A stretch of 64,000 nt of DNA from JAUZRW01 sp034437755 (lineage in GTDB: Bacteria; Chloroflexota; Anaerolineae; Aggregatilineales; Phototrophicaceae): NCBI GenBank assembly GCA_034437755.1, contig DAOTTV010000005.1, positions 1 through 64,000 on the forward strand, given 5' to 3'. Shown here one piece after another: positions 26,058-35,263 of the stretch. The notes beneath the pieces were generated by a model. The model was not told the origin of the DNA. It ran no database searches and was given only the letters and a program-made list of their open reading frames with translations. Made by a program: the position numbers and the translations under genes. The stretch's first letter is position 1. Every line of letters starts with the position of its first letter.

Positions 26058-27695
26058 ATGCGTAAACTAGCACTTTCACTCTTGTCAATACTGGCACTCA
26101 TGGTGACGAGCGTCGCCGTGGCACAGGATGATGACAGCTTCAACCTGACCATCCTGCACACCAACGATACCCACAGCCACCATGAACCCGATGGCGACGG
26201 CAACGGCGGGGTCGCCCGGCAGGCAACCGTGCAACAGCAGATCGCCGAAGAAGTCGAGAATCTGGTGATTCTGGATGCTGGTGATCGCTTCGCCGGCACG
26301 CTGTTCTACACCCAATATCTGGGGCAGGATAACGTCGAGATCATGAATGCGCTGGGCTACGACGCGATGGTGCTGGGCAACCACGAGTTCGATAATGGCT
26401 CGCAGGTGCTAGCAGATTTCGTCGCCGGCGTGGATTTCCCCGTCCTCGCGGCGAACATCGACTTCAGCAACAGCGTGGAACTCGCCGATAGCGACATCCA
26501 AGCCTCGACTGTGCTGGACGTGAACGGCACGTCGGTCGGCGTGATCGGCATTGATACAGCCGATACGCCGGAACTGGCGAGCGTGGGCGATGGCGTGATC
26601 TTCACCGATGAATACGTCGAAGTCGTCAACGCGCAAGCCGCTAGCCTGATGGACAACGGCGTTGACATCATCATCCTGCTGACGCACGTCGGCATTGGCA
26701 CTGATCTGGCAATGCTGGAAGATTTTGAAAATGTCGATGTCGTCATCGGTGGGTACAGCCACACGCTGATGGGCAACCGCTGGGCCGATGCCGAACGCGA
26801 ATACCCGATCATCGTTGAAAGCCCGCTGGGCGAGCCGACGGTCTACGTGCAAGCCGGCGAACACAACCAGTATCTCGGTCGCCTCGATCTGACTTTCTCC
26901 GGCGGCTTGATGGTCGATGGTGAGGGCGATACGATCTTCCTCAGCCGTTACATCACCCCCGATCCTGACTTGCAGAGCATCGTCTCCGATCTCGCCAGCC
27001 CGATCGAAGAACTGCGCCAGCGGAGCATTGGCGCGACGACGGACGTGACTCTCGTCGGCGATCGTACCGTGTGCCGTGTCGAAGAGTGCATCCTCGGCAA
27101 CATCATCGCGGATGCCCTGCGCTGGGAAACCGGTGCCGACATCGCGATGATGAACGGTAGCAGCATCCGTGCTGATATTCCGACAGGCGAGATCACGCTC
27201 GGTGAGGTGCTGACCGTACATCCCTTCGGCAATCAGGTCTCGATATTTGATCTGAGCGGTGCCGGTATTGTCGAAGCACTGGAGAACAGCGTCAGCCGCA
27301 TCCAACTGACTGAAGACGGTCAAATCCAGCGTGGTGGCGCGAGCGGGCGCTTCATGCAGGTCAGTGGCTTGCGCTTCACCTATAATCCTGAAGCCGAACC
27401 CGGCAACCGCGTCACCAACGTGGAAGTTGAGCAGGAAGACGGGAGCTTCGCCCCGATCGATCCCGATGCAACCTATAGCATGGCGACCAACAACTTCGTG
27501 CGGGGTGGCGGCGATGGTTACACGGTTTTTGCCGAAGATGCGCTGGACGCATACGACTTCGGTCGTCTCGATTATGAAGTGACCGCCGACTATCTCGCAG
27601 TGATCGCGCCGATTGGTGGCGAGGGCGATTACGCCGTCTCTGCCGATGCCCCGCGCATCCAATCGACCGTTGCGGTTGAGCCACGCGCTGAGTAA
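26058..27695 (+). CDS. secreted 5'-nucleotidase (UshA-like)
   Basis: The start at 26058 has AGAGGA seven bases upstream and gives a signal peptide (hydrophobic 5-20, cleavage likely after VAVA). The mature protein has an N-terminal metallophosphatase domain (LHTNDTHSHHE, DAGDRF, GNHEFDNG, THVG, GGYSH) to about residue 260 and a C-terminal nucleotidase domain holding NGSSIRADI (near 370) and the late NNFVRGGGDGY. It probably hydrolyses nucleotides or nucleotide sugars outside the cell. At 545 residues it is a normal length. SurE in this window is an unrelated intracellular nucleotidase. Confidence 0.9.
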   Translation: MRKLALSLLSILALMVTSVAVAQDDDSFNLTILHTNDTHSHHEPDGDGNGGVARQATVQQQIAEEVENLVILDAGDRFAGTLFYTQYLGQDNVEIMNALGYDAMVLGNHEFDNGSQVLADFVAGVDFPVLAANIDFSNSVELADSDIQASTVLDVNGTSVGVIGIDTADTPELASVGDGVIFTDEYVEVVNAQAASLMDNGVDIIILLTHVGIGTDLAMLEDFENVDVVIGGYSHTLMGNRWADAEREYPIIVESPLGEPTVYVQAGEHNQYLGRLDLTFSGGLMVDGEGDTIFLSRYITPDPDLQSIVSDLASPIEELRQRSIGATTDVTLVGDRTVCRVEECILGNIIADALRWETGADIAMMNGSSIRADIPTGEITLGEVLTVHPFGNQVSIFDLSGAGIVEALENSVSRIQLTEDGQIQRGGASGRFMQVSGLRFTYNPEAEPGNRVTNVEVEQEDGSFAPIDPDATYSMATNNFVRGGGDGYTVFAEDALDAYDFGRLDYEVTADYLAVIAPIGGEGDYAVSADAPRIQSTVAVEPRAE

Positions 27696-27721
27696 TCGCC
27701 CATCTGCTAGCGTGACTAGCC

Positions 27722-27822
27722 CGCACCCTTAATCCCTCTCCCGACCGCCACTCGGTGGCTAGGAGAGGGCTGGATTCGCCAACAGTCGCTGGCTAGCAGG
27801 GTGAGCTTGCGGCGGAAAAAGC
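27722..27822. repeat. partial type 2 element joined to another dispersed repeat
   Basis: The first part (27722-27772, ACCCTTAATCCCTCTCCCGA with a hairpin around GCCACTCGGTGGC) matches the core of type 2 elements at 50342-50507 and 63008-63131. The second part (27778-27815) matches positions 1-55. Both are fragments, placed between the nucleotidase and the next gene. A TATAAT at 27874-27879 may be the -10 for the FAD oxidoreductase gene. Confidence 0.62.
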
Positions 27823-27927
27823 CATGATACCCACGCTGTGCTATGATGCTACCGCAACCGACAAGGCATGCGTTATAATCTGCGCTATCATTGTCATTGC
27901 ACGCACAAACTGAGGATAAACTAGAGC

Positions 27928-29511
27928 ATGGCAGATTATGATATTCTGATTGTAGGCGCTGGGCATAACGCGCTAGTGTGCGGAGCGTATCTCGCCAAAG
28001 AGGGCTATCACGTCGGCTTGGTCGAGCGTCGCCCGAAGGCAGGGGGCGCGGTCGTCACCGAAGAACACGTCCCCGGCTATCACTTCGATCTCGGCGGGTC
28101 AGCGCATATTCTCATCAATCACACGTCCGTCGTCGATGATTTAAACCTGCGCGAGTATGGTCTGACGTATCTCGATTGTGATCCGATCTTCTTCGCGCCC
28201 TTCCCCGATGGCACGTCGATCACCGTTTACCGCGATATTGATAAAACCTGCGCGAGCATCGCACAGGTCAACGCGCACGATGCCGAAGCCTATCGGCAAT
28301 TCGTCAACGAGTGGTGGCGCTTCGCCGAAGGCATGGTCGAGAGCTTCTTACACCCGCCGACCCCTTTTAATCTATTGCGCTATATGACGGTGCAAAGTGG
28401 CATGTGGCGCGATATGATCGGCAAGCTGAACGCTATCCGACGCGGGCATGGCGACTTTCTCCGGCGCACGTTTCAGGATGAGCGTGTACGCGCGATGATC
28501 GCATGGATGGCGGCACAATCTGGCCCGCCGCCCAACGAAGCCTTCTCCGCACCCTTGGCGCTGTGGTTCCCGATGTATCACGTCAGCGGGATGAAACGCC
28601 CACAGGGTGGATCGGGCATGTTAACGCAGGCACTCGCCCGTTATATCGACGATCACGGCGGCGATGTTCATCTCAATCAGCCAGTGACGCAGATTCTCGT
28701 CGCTGATGGACGCGCTGTCGGCGTGGAGACGGCGGACGGCACGCGCTTACTCGCCGATAAAGCGGTCGTATCGGGGGCGCATATCAAAGTCACGATGAAA
28801 CTACTGGGCAATCACGCGCCCTATCGCGCCCGTCGTCGTGTCGAACGAGCGCGTACCGGCAACGGCATGGGCATGATCACGCGCTTTGCGATGCACGACC
28901 TGCCCGATTACAGCGCCAAACCGAGCGGCGGCGACCCTGCCCCACATCATCAGGCGATTCAGTTCATCTCGCCCACAGTCGATTATCTCAATCAAGCTCA
29001 TGCGGATTTCTTGCAGGGGCGACCGTCGAAAAATCCAGCCCTCGCCGTGATGACCGTCTCCGCTGTTGACCCGACCCTCGCCCCGCCGGATAAGCATGTG
29101 ATGTTCGTCTGGGGGCAGTATTACCCCTATCAGCTAGCGACCGGCGAGACGTGGGACGAAATCGGCAAGCGTGAGTCCGATCGGATGCTGGCAGTGCTGG
29201 CCGAGTACGCACCCAACATGACGCAAGAAGCGGTCGTCGGCGAATTAATCGAAACGCCGGTCTTTTTAGAGCGCGAGTTAGGGCTGGTCAAGGGCAATAT
29301 CATGCACCTTGAGATGAGTTCGGATCAGATGTTTTTCAATCGTCCGGCGCTGGGCATGGGCATGTACCGCGCACCGGTTGACGGGCTGTACCTGACCGGC
29401 GCAAGCACACACCCCGGCGGCGGCATCATGGGGGCGGCCGGGCGCAACGCGGCGCATACCATCATCCACGATCTCACGTCGCGCTTTCGCCTGTGGTCGC
29501 TCTTGCGCTAG
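27928..29511 (+). CDS. FAD-dependent oxidoreductase, phytoene desaturase/CrtO/PYROXD2-like
   Basis: The 527-residue protein has an N-terminal Rossmann motif (ILIVGAGHNALVCGAYLAKEG) for FAD, a GGSAH block near 52, and the C-terminal block STHPGGGIMGAAGRNAA (near 495-511) typical of the carotenoid desaturase/ketolase and PYROXD2 group. In carotenoid pathways such enzymes desaturate or oxidise the polyene chain; PYROXD2-like members have other, less clear roles. No carotenoid gene is adjacent, so the substrate is open. GAGGA lies about 11 bases before the ATG. Confidence 0.82.
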   Translation: MADYDILIVGAGHNALVCGAYLAKEGYHVGLVERRPKAGGAVVTEEHVPGYHFDLGGSAHILINHTSVVDDLNLREYGLTYLDCDPIFFAPFPDGTSITVYRDIDKTCASIAQVNAHDAEAYRQFVNEWWRFAEGMVESFLHPPTPFNLLRYMTVQSGMWRDMIGKLNAIRRGHGDFLRRTFQDERVRAMIAWMAAQSGPPPNEAFSAPLALWFPMYHVSGMKRPQGGSGMLTQALARYIDDHGGDVHLNQPVTQILVADGRAVGVETADGTRLLADKAVVSGAHIKVTMKLLGNHAPYRARRRVERARTGNGMGMITRFAMHDLPDYSAKPSGGDPAPHHQAIQFISPTVDYLNQAHADFLQGRPSKNPALAVMTVSAVDPTLAPPDKHVMFVWGQYYPYQLATGETWDEIGKRESDRMLAVLAEYAPNMTQEAVVGELIETPVFLERELGLVKGNIMHLEMSSDQMFFNRPALGMGMYRAPVDGLYLTGASTHPGGGIMGAAGRNAAHTIIHDLTSRFRLWSLLR

Positions 29512-29524
29512 GCGCATCAAAATC

Positions 29525-30463
29525 TCATCCATCGCTGGGGCCTGTCGCGGCGACTGTCGGCAGGAAGACCGTATCATAGAGCGCATCGGCTGAGTCCGCG
29601 CGGACTAGCAGGGCGACGAGATAGGCTTGGTCGGCATCCTGTGCCATCGCCAGATGCAAGACTAGCGGCATATCAGGCGCGGCAACGTCGATGCGATACA
29701 GCGACCACTCCAGCGCATGATAGCGATCAATTTGCACGTCGTCGGGCAGGTCGGGCGGCAATTGTAGCTGGGTCAATAATGCCCGTGCGAACCCCAGCGC
29801 GCCGCCCTCAGTCGTCGCCTGCACCAGCAGAGTCGTGGGGTCGTCGGGGGTTTGCTGGCGCATGTACGCGCCGACGTTGACCGTCGCCCAACCGCTGGGA
29901 ATCGCCGTTTGCAGGTTGAGATCAGCCAACACCACGCGCTCTAAGCCGAGATACGCGAGCAAATCGCCCGGACTCTGGTCGAATGTTTGCAGGATGGGCG
30001 TGAAGAGCGCCCCTTGATAGCGTCGATAGCGATCAGGCGACGTTTGCAGAATCAGCGCATAGGCTTGTGCGCCGTCGTCGGCAATCGCCACATCAACCAC
30101 CGCAATCTGTGCGGGAGCATCCGGCACGCGATAGGTCAGCGTGTATAAGCGCCATGTGTAGGTCGCGCCGCGCACTTGCCCGCTGTAGCGCGGTCGGGCG
30201 CTCACATCCGCGCCGAAGAGCGCCGCTAGCACCGCGTCGTCGTCCGGCTCAGGGTGCGTGACGTACAGAAAATAGGAGAGATTGTCGTCCGGCGCGACGA
30301 ACGCGCCCGCTTCGATGCGATCCCAGTTCGCCGGCACGAGCAGATGCACGCCGTCGATCGTCTGCACGCGCAAAGCCAAGCCCTCGTCGGTCTCCTGCGC
30401 GACGCTCGGCAGACTCATCAGCAGTAAACCCAGCAGACATAACATATACCAGCGACGCATCAT
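29525..30463 (-). CDS. exported protein of unknown function with two similar halves
   Basis: The protein has a signal peptide (MMRRWYMLCLLGLLLMSLPS, cleavage likely after SVAQ). The mature part seems to hold two related halves, each with a strand-rich pattern: LLVPANWDRIEAGAFVAPDD near 40-60 and TAIPSGWATVNVGAYMRQQ near 187-205, each followed by FARALLT- or FGADV-type and YTLTYR- or EWSLYRID-type segments. This looks like a duplicated PsbP-like or similar beta-alpha fold, but I do not recognise the family. GAGGGG six bases upstream supports the start. It lies 15 bases before the next minus-strand gene's end. Confidence 0.68.
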   Translation of the reverse strand: MMRRWYMLCLLGLLLMSLPSVAQETDEGLALRVQTIDGVHLLVPANWDRIEAGAFVAPDDNLSYFLYVTHPEPDDDAVLAALFGADVSARPRYSGQVRGATYTWRLYTLTYRVPDAPAQIAVVDVAIADDGAQAYALILQTSPDRYRRYQGALFTPILQTFDQSPGDLLAYLGLERVVLADLNLQTAIPSGWATVNVGAYMRQQTPDDPTTLLVQATTEGGALGFARALLTQLQLPPDLPDDVQIDRYHALEWSLYRIDVAAPDMPLVLHLAMAQDADQAYLVALLVRADSADALYDTVFLPTVAATGPSDG

Positions 30464-30478
30464 GACAATCCCCTCGCC

Positions 30479-30952
30479 TTAACTGTTGAGCAATTTAGGC
30501 ATGATGCGATCCATCAGCACCGCCGTATCTTCGATCGATTGGAAGTCGTCAGCATAAGAGATGATGTCCAACTGCGGGTCGAAGCTCCAGAAGCCAGCCG
30601 CATCGTACAGATAGCGGATGTAGGTATAGCAGATGCCCAGCACGACCCGCGAATAGACGCTATACGCCATATAGGGGAAGAACAGAATAATCCCGCGATC
30701 GTGGATGTAAAGCACGATGCCCATTGTCTCGTTGGGGTAATGCAGTTCAATATCGCCGCTCGGCCCTTGCAAGGGCACGAGATGCGGGTCTAGCCGGAGC
30801 ATGTGGCGGGCGAGTGCTTTCCGGCGCAACTTACGCACGGGCCAGTAGGCTTCGGGCTGTTCGCCATTTTGACCGTTTTCGTAAAGCCACGCCATCATCG
30901 TCGGGGTCAGCTTGCCGGTTTTCGGCACGTAGAGATGGATTTCGTAGTTCAT
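30479..30952 (-). CDS. protein of unknown function
   Basis: The 157-residue protein is rich in aromatic and hydrophobic residues without a clear signal peptide. A hydrophobic, Tyr-rich stretch (VLYIHDRGIILFFPYMAYSV near 80-99) may be a buried core or a membrane-associated helix. I do not recognise it. It lies between two minus-strand genes with eight- and 15-base gaps, so it is likely cotranscribed with the DUF6585-like gene upstream and the exported protein downstream. Confidence 0.62.
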   Translation of the reverse strand: MNYEIHLYVPKTGKLTPTMMAWLYENGQNGEQPEAYWPVRKLRRKALARHMLRLDPHLVPLQGPSGDIELHYPNETMGIVLYIHDRGIILFFPYMAYSVYSRVVLGICYTYIRYLYDAAGFWSFDPQLDIISYADDFQSIEDTAVLMDRIMPKLLNS

Positions 30953-30960
30953 GCGCGGGC

Positions 30961-31734
30961 TTATCCTTTGGCTGTGCGGGTAGATGACCGTTGCTTGAGC
31001 AGGGCAATGAACACCACCACGTTATCAATCTCGGTCACGGCGACCTGCGCCCATGCGGAGTCGGTTTGCGTCTGGATGATGAGCGTGCCATCCTGTACGC
31101 GATAACCGCTGATTTCATGCCAGAAGATGTCGCGTCCTGCATGTTCGAGACCTTCGCGCCTCGCTTTGAGATGATCGCCGAACCACACCGCCTGCCCATC
31201 GTCCAGTTGTTGGCGCACCTGCTGGCTCTGCTGGCGACTGATGAGCGCATCAAGCCGATTGATGAGCTGGACAGTATCGGAGTAGAGATTGTTGACGCGG
31301 ATGATCTCTTCGTCGCTGGTCAACATGCGATAATCGTAGAGCGTGCCCAGCCCGGCGATGCCTTCGATATTCTGGCGCACGCGCACAATCGCCTCGTAGG
31401 CGATGCTCGCTACCCGCGAGCCTTCGCGATAGGTGAAGCCCGTCTCGTACAGCACAATCTCACGATTCCACAGATGCAGGATATACCACAGGATCGCGCC
31501 CGCGATCACGGCGAACACCATCGGTAAGAAGATCGCCGCGACATCATCGGGCACGTTCCAGAATAATAACTGGACGATGCCGCCCGCCACGCCGTAGACC
31601 ACGCCGCCAATGATGACCATCGCTATGCGGCGGCTGGGATGATGCGAGAGGTACTTGCCGAATTTGGGATGGGGGGCGAAGATGCTCTCGCCGGTGCTTG
31701 TCTCGCTCATAGTGCGTTGCTTATCCTCATTCAT
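30961..31734 (-). CDS. membrane protein, DUF6585-like
   Basis: Two hydrophobic segments (about 38-56 and 66-83) are followed by a mostly soluble domain with LYETGFTYREGS (near 95), and near the end GRDIFWHEISGYRVQDGTLII and WAQVAVTEIDNVVVFIALL. This end pattern resembles the DUF6585 family, whose role is unknown; that match is by memory of the pattern. The ATG at 31734 lacks a ribosome binding site. A second ATG at 31710 has GAGGA 13 bases upstream, so the true start is uncertain. Confidence 0.65.
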   Translation of the reverse strand: MNEDKQRTMSETSTGESIFAPHPKFGKYLSHHPSRRIAMVIIGGVVYGVAGGIVQLLFWNVPDDVAAIFLPMVFAVIAGAILWYILHLWNREIVLYETGFTYREGSRVASIAYEAIVRVRQNIEGIAGLGTLYDYRMLTSDEEIIRVNNLYSDTVQLINRLDALISRQQSQQVRQQLDDGQAVWFGDHLKARREGLEHAGRDIFWHEISGYRVQDGTLIIQTQTDSAWAQVAVTEIDNVVVFIALLKQRSSTRTAKG

Positions 31735-31786
31735 TTGCTCATGTCAAGCATATGCGTTTTTGCGTGTTTGCTCAAGTGCGACCGGC

Positions 31787-33223
31787 TCACTCCGTCACGA
31801 GATGCAAGACCAGCACGTAATCGCCGCTTGTCGCACCACTCGCACGGACGATGATATTGGCGAAGGCGGCACCGGCATCCGGGAAGGTGATGTCGTCAAT
31901 CTCGACCTGCACCAGCGAATCCTGCGCGAATGTCGCTAGCGTCTGCGCGTCGAGGACGACTTCAGCGCCATCGAGCGCGGGCGTGTTCGGGTCACAGCGC
32001 GTCGTGCCAGCATCATCACATTGGTGCGTGCCCGTCGGCGTGTTGACCGTCAGCATCGTATCCAGATCGCTATCGGTGGCGATGGCGTAAACATCGGCAA
32101 TGCTGAAGGCTTCTAACATACCGACCGATACATCGAGCGTGATGTTATCCTCCGGACGCTCTGCCGTGAGCGTGCCGCCTTCGATGATGACCACCAGTTC
32201 ACCCGCGACGCTGTCCTTGCTGGCGAGCGTCACCTGTGCGCCCAACGGCATGACCTGTGCGCTATCAAACGCGCCCTCTGCGATCACAGTCGGCAGGCGC
32301 ACCGCATAATCGAGCGCGCCGGCGGTGTCGTCGTAGCAGGTCGCATCGGCTACCAGAAGCGGATCAATATCGCCCGCGCCCAGTGCCGTCACACGCCAGG
32401 CATCATCGCCCACCGGCAACAGAAGCCGGATACCGTTCTGCGATAACAGGCGATCATCACAGCTGACCGTCACGCGCCCGTCGTCGGTCGTGCCTAATAC
32501 CGCCTGACCATCGCCCGCCGTGATCGTCCCCGTGCCCAGATGCAAGACCAGCGCATACCGCCCGACACTGCGCCCGACGGTGATCGTCGCTGTGGCGGGG
32601 CTGGTGGGCAGGGGCGCACGGATGGCGACTGCACTGCTATCGAAGGGCGTGACCAGCAGGCTATCGCTGACCGGTTGTGCGCTCACCCCGTCCACGCTCA
32701 TCATCGGGGCGAAATCGTCTTGCAAGGGGAAGAGATACGCGCTCGCTTGTACGCCGGATGCGATCATCGCCGGTGTGATCGCCAGCGTATACCTATGATC
32801 GCGGGTCGCCAGATCGAGAAATTCGCCTTCGACCACCGTCAGCAGTTCGCCGGCGCGTCCGTTCGCCGTGCCGACGCGCACGCGATTCTCGCCTTCGTCG
32901 ATCACGATTTCCTGTGCGCTGAAGTCATCGCCGCTGGTCGTCCCGCTGGTCGGCGTGCTGATTTCGTAGGTGCTGGCGAGATCGCTGAAGGGATTGCAAT
33001 AGGTGAAGTCGTCCGGCGCGACCACGCCCACGATCGGATCGAGCGTGGTGATTGCCAGTGCCGTCACGACGAATTCAAAGGTCTCATCGTCGATCGGCGG
33101 CAGGGTCATCTCTAGCTGTGACGTGAAGCGCGAGCCATCATCGCAGGTCACCTGCTGGGCATGGGTCGGGCTTGCCGCTACGATCAAGCTCAGGGTGAGC
33201 AGTACAAACATCAAATAGCGCAT
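31787..33223 (-). CDS. exported protein of unknown function with internal duplication
   Basis: The chosen start gives a signal peptide (RYLMFVLLTLSLIVAASPTHA, then QQ). The mature 455 residues have two copies of one module: the first opens VTCDDGSR and continues with TALAITTLDPIVGVV and a later Cys; the second, near residue 260, opens VSCDDRLL and continues with TALGAGDIDPLLVAD and a Cys. Each copy ends in a GELL/GELV-V-EG strand, DLATRD- or TERPEDN-type segment and a M(S/T)V(D/N) segment. It is probably a wall-linked or secreted protein. I cannot assign a function. The frame extends upstream to 33292. Confidence 0.68.
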   Translation of the reverse strand: MRYLMFVLLTLSLIVAASPTHAQQVTCDDGSRFTSQLEMTLPPIDDETFEFVVTALAITTLDPIVGVVAPDDFTYCNPFSDLASTYEISTPTSGTTSGDDFSAQEIVIDEGENRVRVGTANGRAGELLTVVEGEFLDLATRDHRYTLAITPAMIASGVQASAYLFPLQDDFAPMMSVDGVSAQPVSDSLLVTPFDSSAVAIRAPLPTSPATATITVGRSVGRYALVLHLGTGTITAGDGQAVLGTTDDGRVTVSCDDRLLSQNGIRLLLPVGDDAWRVTALGAGDIDPLLVADATCYDDTAGALDYAVRLPTVIAEGAFDSAQVMPLGAQVTLASKDSVAGELVVIIEGGTLTAERPEDNITLDVSVGMLEAFSIADVYAIATDSDLDTMLTVNTPTGTHQCDDAGTTRCDPNTPALDGAEVVLDAQTLATFAQDSLVQVEIDDITFPDAGAAFANIIVRASGATSGDYVLVLHLVTE

Positions 33224-33372
33224 CGAGCGATTTGTCCTTCGGGTGTATGGCTGGTCTCGCTGTTCATTATAGCACAGCCCGCCACCGTGCAATCTTCACC
33301 GCCTGTTCACATTTGTCGGTATAATTGAGAGCAAATCACTGACTGAGAACACACTTGAGGAGAGAGCAGATT

Positions 33373-34368
33373 ATGGCTAGCCCCGCGCCCGATAACATGA
33401 GCATCGAAGAATTTAGCGATATTGCCCAGCGCATCGAGTCCGAAGTGGCGAAGGTCATCGTTGGGCAGGGCGGTGTCGTCCGCGCCGCGATCATCTGTGT
33501 GCTTGCTGGTCGCCATGCCCTGCTTGAAGGCGTGCCGGGGCTAGGCAAGACGATGCTGATTCGCACCCTGGCAGACGTGCTAGATTTACGCTTCTCGCGG
33601 ATTCAGTTCACGCCGGATTTGATGCCCGCCGACATCATCGGCACCGATATTTTAGAAGAAGCCGAAGACGGACGGCGCGAATTTCGCTTTCAACACGGGC
33701 CGATCTTCGCCAATCTCGTCCTCGCGGATGAGATCAACCGCGCCACGCCCAAGACACAATCCGCCATGTTAGAAGCCATGCAAGAAAAAACGGTGACCGT
33801 CGCCGGAAGACGCTATGAGATGCAACGTCCCTTCTTCGTGCTAGCGACGCAAAACCCGCTCGATATGGAAGGCACGTATCCCCTGCCAGAAGCCCAGCTC
33901 GATCGCTTTCTGTTCAAGGTCGATGTGCGCTTCCCCTCTGTGGACGAACTGGTGACGATCATCAACCGCACCACCAGCACCGACACGCCACAGGCTAGCC
34001 AGATTGCCAAGGGCGAGGACGTGCAACGCATGGGGCAACTCGCCCTGAATATACCAATCAACAGCGCCATCAGCGAGTACGTCGCCCGTTTGATCGTCGC
34101 CACCCACCCCGATAGCGATCAATCAATTGTGATGGTGCGGCGCTTCGTCAGCACCGGCGCAAGCCCACGCGGGGCACAAGCCCTCATCATCGGCGCGAAG
34201 ATCAACGCGCTCTTAGACGGTCGCTTCAACGTGGCGTATGACGATATTGCGGCGGTCGCGCACGCGGCGTTACGGCATCGCATCCTGCTGAACTTTGAAG
34301 GGCAGGCTGAAGGCATCAAGACCGATGACATCGTGACCGACCTGCTGGAAACCGTCAAAAAGCGCTGA
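33373..34368 (+). CDS. MoxR-family AAA ATPase
   Basis: MoxR ATPases act as chaperones that help mature or insert cofactors into other protein complexes. Here Walker A is GVPGLGKT (near 54-61), Walker B is VLADEINRATPKTQ (near 116) and the arginine-finger region is ATQNPLDMEGTYPLPEAQLDRF (near 155 onward). At 331 residues from the ATG with GAGAG upstream it is full length. VWA partners usually follow; the only VWA gene in the window is the CoxE-like one at 20.6 kb. It converges with the next gene, one base apart. Confidence 0.93.
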   Translation: MASPAPDNMSIEEFSDIAQRIESEVAKVIVGQGGVVRAAIICVLAGRHALLEGVPGLGKTMLIRTLADVLDLRFSRIQFTPDLMPADIIGTDILEEAEDGRREFRFQHGPIFANLVLADEINRATPKTQSAMLEAMQEKTVTVAGRRYEMQRPFFVLATQNPLDMEGTYPLPEAQLDRFLFKVDVRFPSVDELVTIINRTTSTDTPQASQIAKGEDVQRMGQLALNIPINSAISEYVARLIVATHPDSDQSIVMVRRFVSTGASPRGAQALIIGAKINALLDGRFNVAYDDIAAVAHAALRHRILLNFEGQAEGIKTDDIVTDLLETVKKR

Positions 34369-34369
34369 A

Positions 34370-35134
34370 TCAGGAGTTCTTGCGCGGTGGCAGGCGCACG
34401 GGCGGCTTTCGTCCCCCGCCCTCGCCATTACGATCGCGCTTGTGCCGCCCGATGAGCGGGTTCAAGGGGATTTGCACCCTGAACATCTTGCCGGTTTCGG
34501 TCAGCGGGTCGTCTGGCGGCGGTTCCGGGATGTTGGGCGGTTTGGGCGATGGTTGCTTGCCCTGCTGTTTCAACTGTTGGAACAGGGGGCGGGCGAAGCT
34601 GGTCAGGGCAATGTGCTTGATCGGCAATTGCAACATATCATGCAGGATGATGATGCCATCGCGCACCATTTGATCGTAACTATCACGATCGATGCTCTGC
34701 CCGTCGAGCGCATCGAGGATGATCGCCATCACGCCGCGCAATTCTGCTTCAGAGACCAGCTTGTCGTGTTGCTTCAGCGCGAGGAAAGGCACGATGTAAC
34801 CGCCGAGGGCTTCCATCACTGCTTTGACCGCACCCTGAATGACGACGACGGGCGGGTGCTGATTATCGGCATAAGTCGCGCGTAAATCCCGAAATGACGG
34901 GAACAAACGCCCGATAATTAAGGTGTAGAGGCTTCCGTACATCGATACCCACTTGTTGACGATCGCATCCGTGTTCTGGTCGGGCATATCTGCCGTGACG
35001 ACGAGAACGCCATGACGGGCTAGACCGTCGGCTAACATCTGTAAGCGGGTGTTGTCATCCGGCAGGGTGTGAAGCAGATGAAACGCATGTTGATGCGCTA
35101 ATTTGGTCAAAACGCGCTCGATACGGATGCTCAT
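34370..35134 (-). CDS. protein of unknown function
   Basis: The 254-residue product has a helical N-terminal domain of about 190 residues and a Pro/Lys-rich tail (about 195-254) that is probably disordered and basic at its end. A hydrophobic strand VLVVTADMP near 44 and VVVIQGAVKAVMEALGGYIVPFLAL near 94 suggest a Rossmann-like core. No named motif is visible. Its stop codon faces that of the MoxR gene with one base between. Confidence 0.62.
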   Translation of the reverse strand: MSIRIERVLTKLAHQHAFHLLHTLPDDNTRLQMLADGLARHGVLVVTADMPDQNTDAIVNKWVSMYGSLYTLIIGRLFPSFRDLRATYADNQHPPVVVIQGAVKAVMEALGGYIVPFLALKQHDKLVSEAELRGVMAIILDALDGQSIDRDSYDQMVRDGIIILHDMLQLPIKHIALTSFARPLFQQLKQQGKQPSPKPPNIPEPPPDDPLTETGKMFRVQIPLNPLIGRHKRDRNGEGGGRKPPVRLPPRKNS

Positions 35135-35263
35135 CGCAATCTACTTTTCTAATAGACTAGCAGGTAACAATAGTATAAACAAATCCACATTAAATCTCAA
35201 CGTGACTATCGTCGCATTTTGTAACAATAGTCCGTGAGCAATCAGGCTGGGTCAGGTGGCGGG

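Noticed and set aside
26409..27662. A 417-residue minus-strand frame over the 5'-nucleotidase
   Set aside because: It mirrors the GC-rich codon pattern of the nucleotidase, which has clear metal motifs and a signal peptide; the reverse frame has none.
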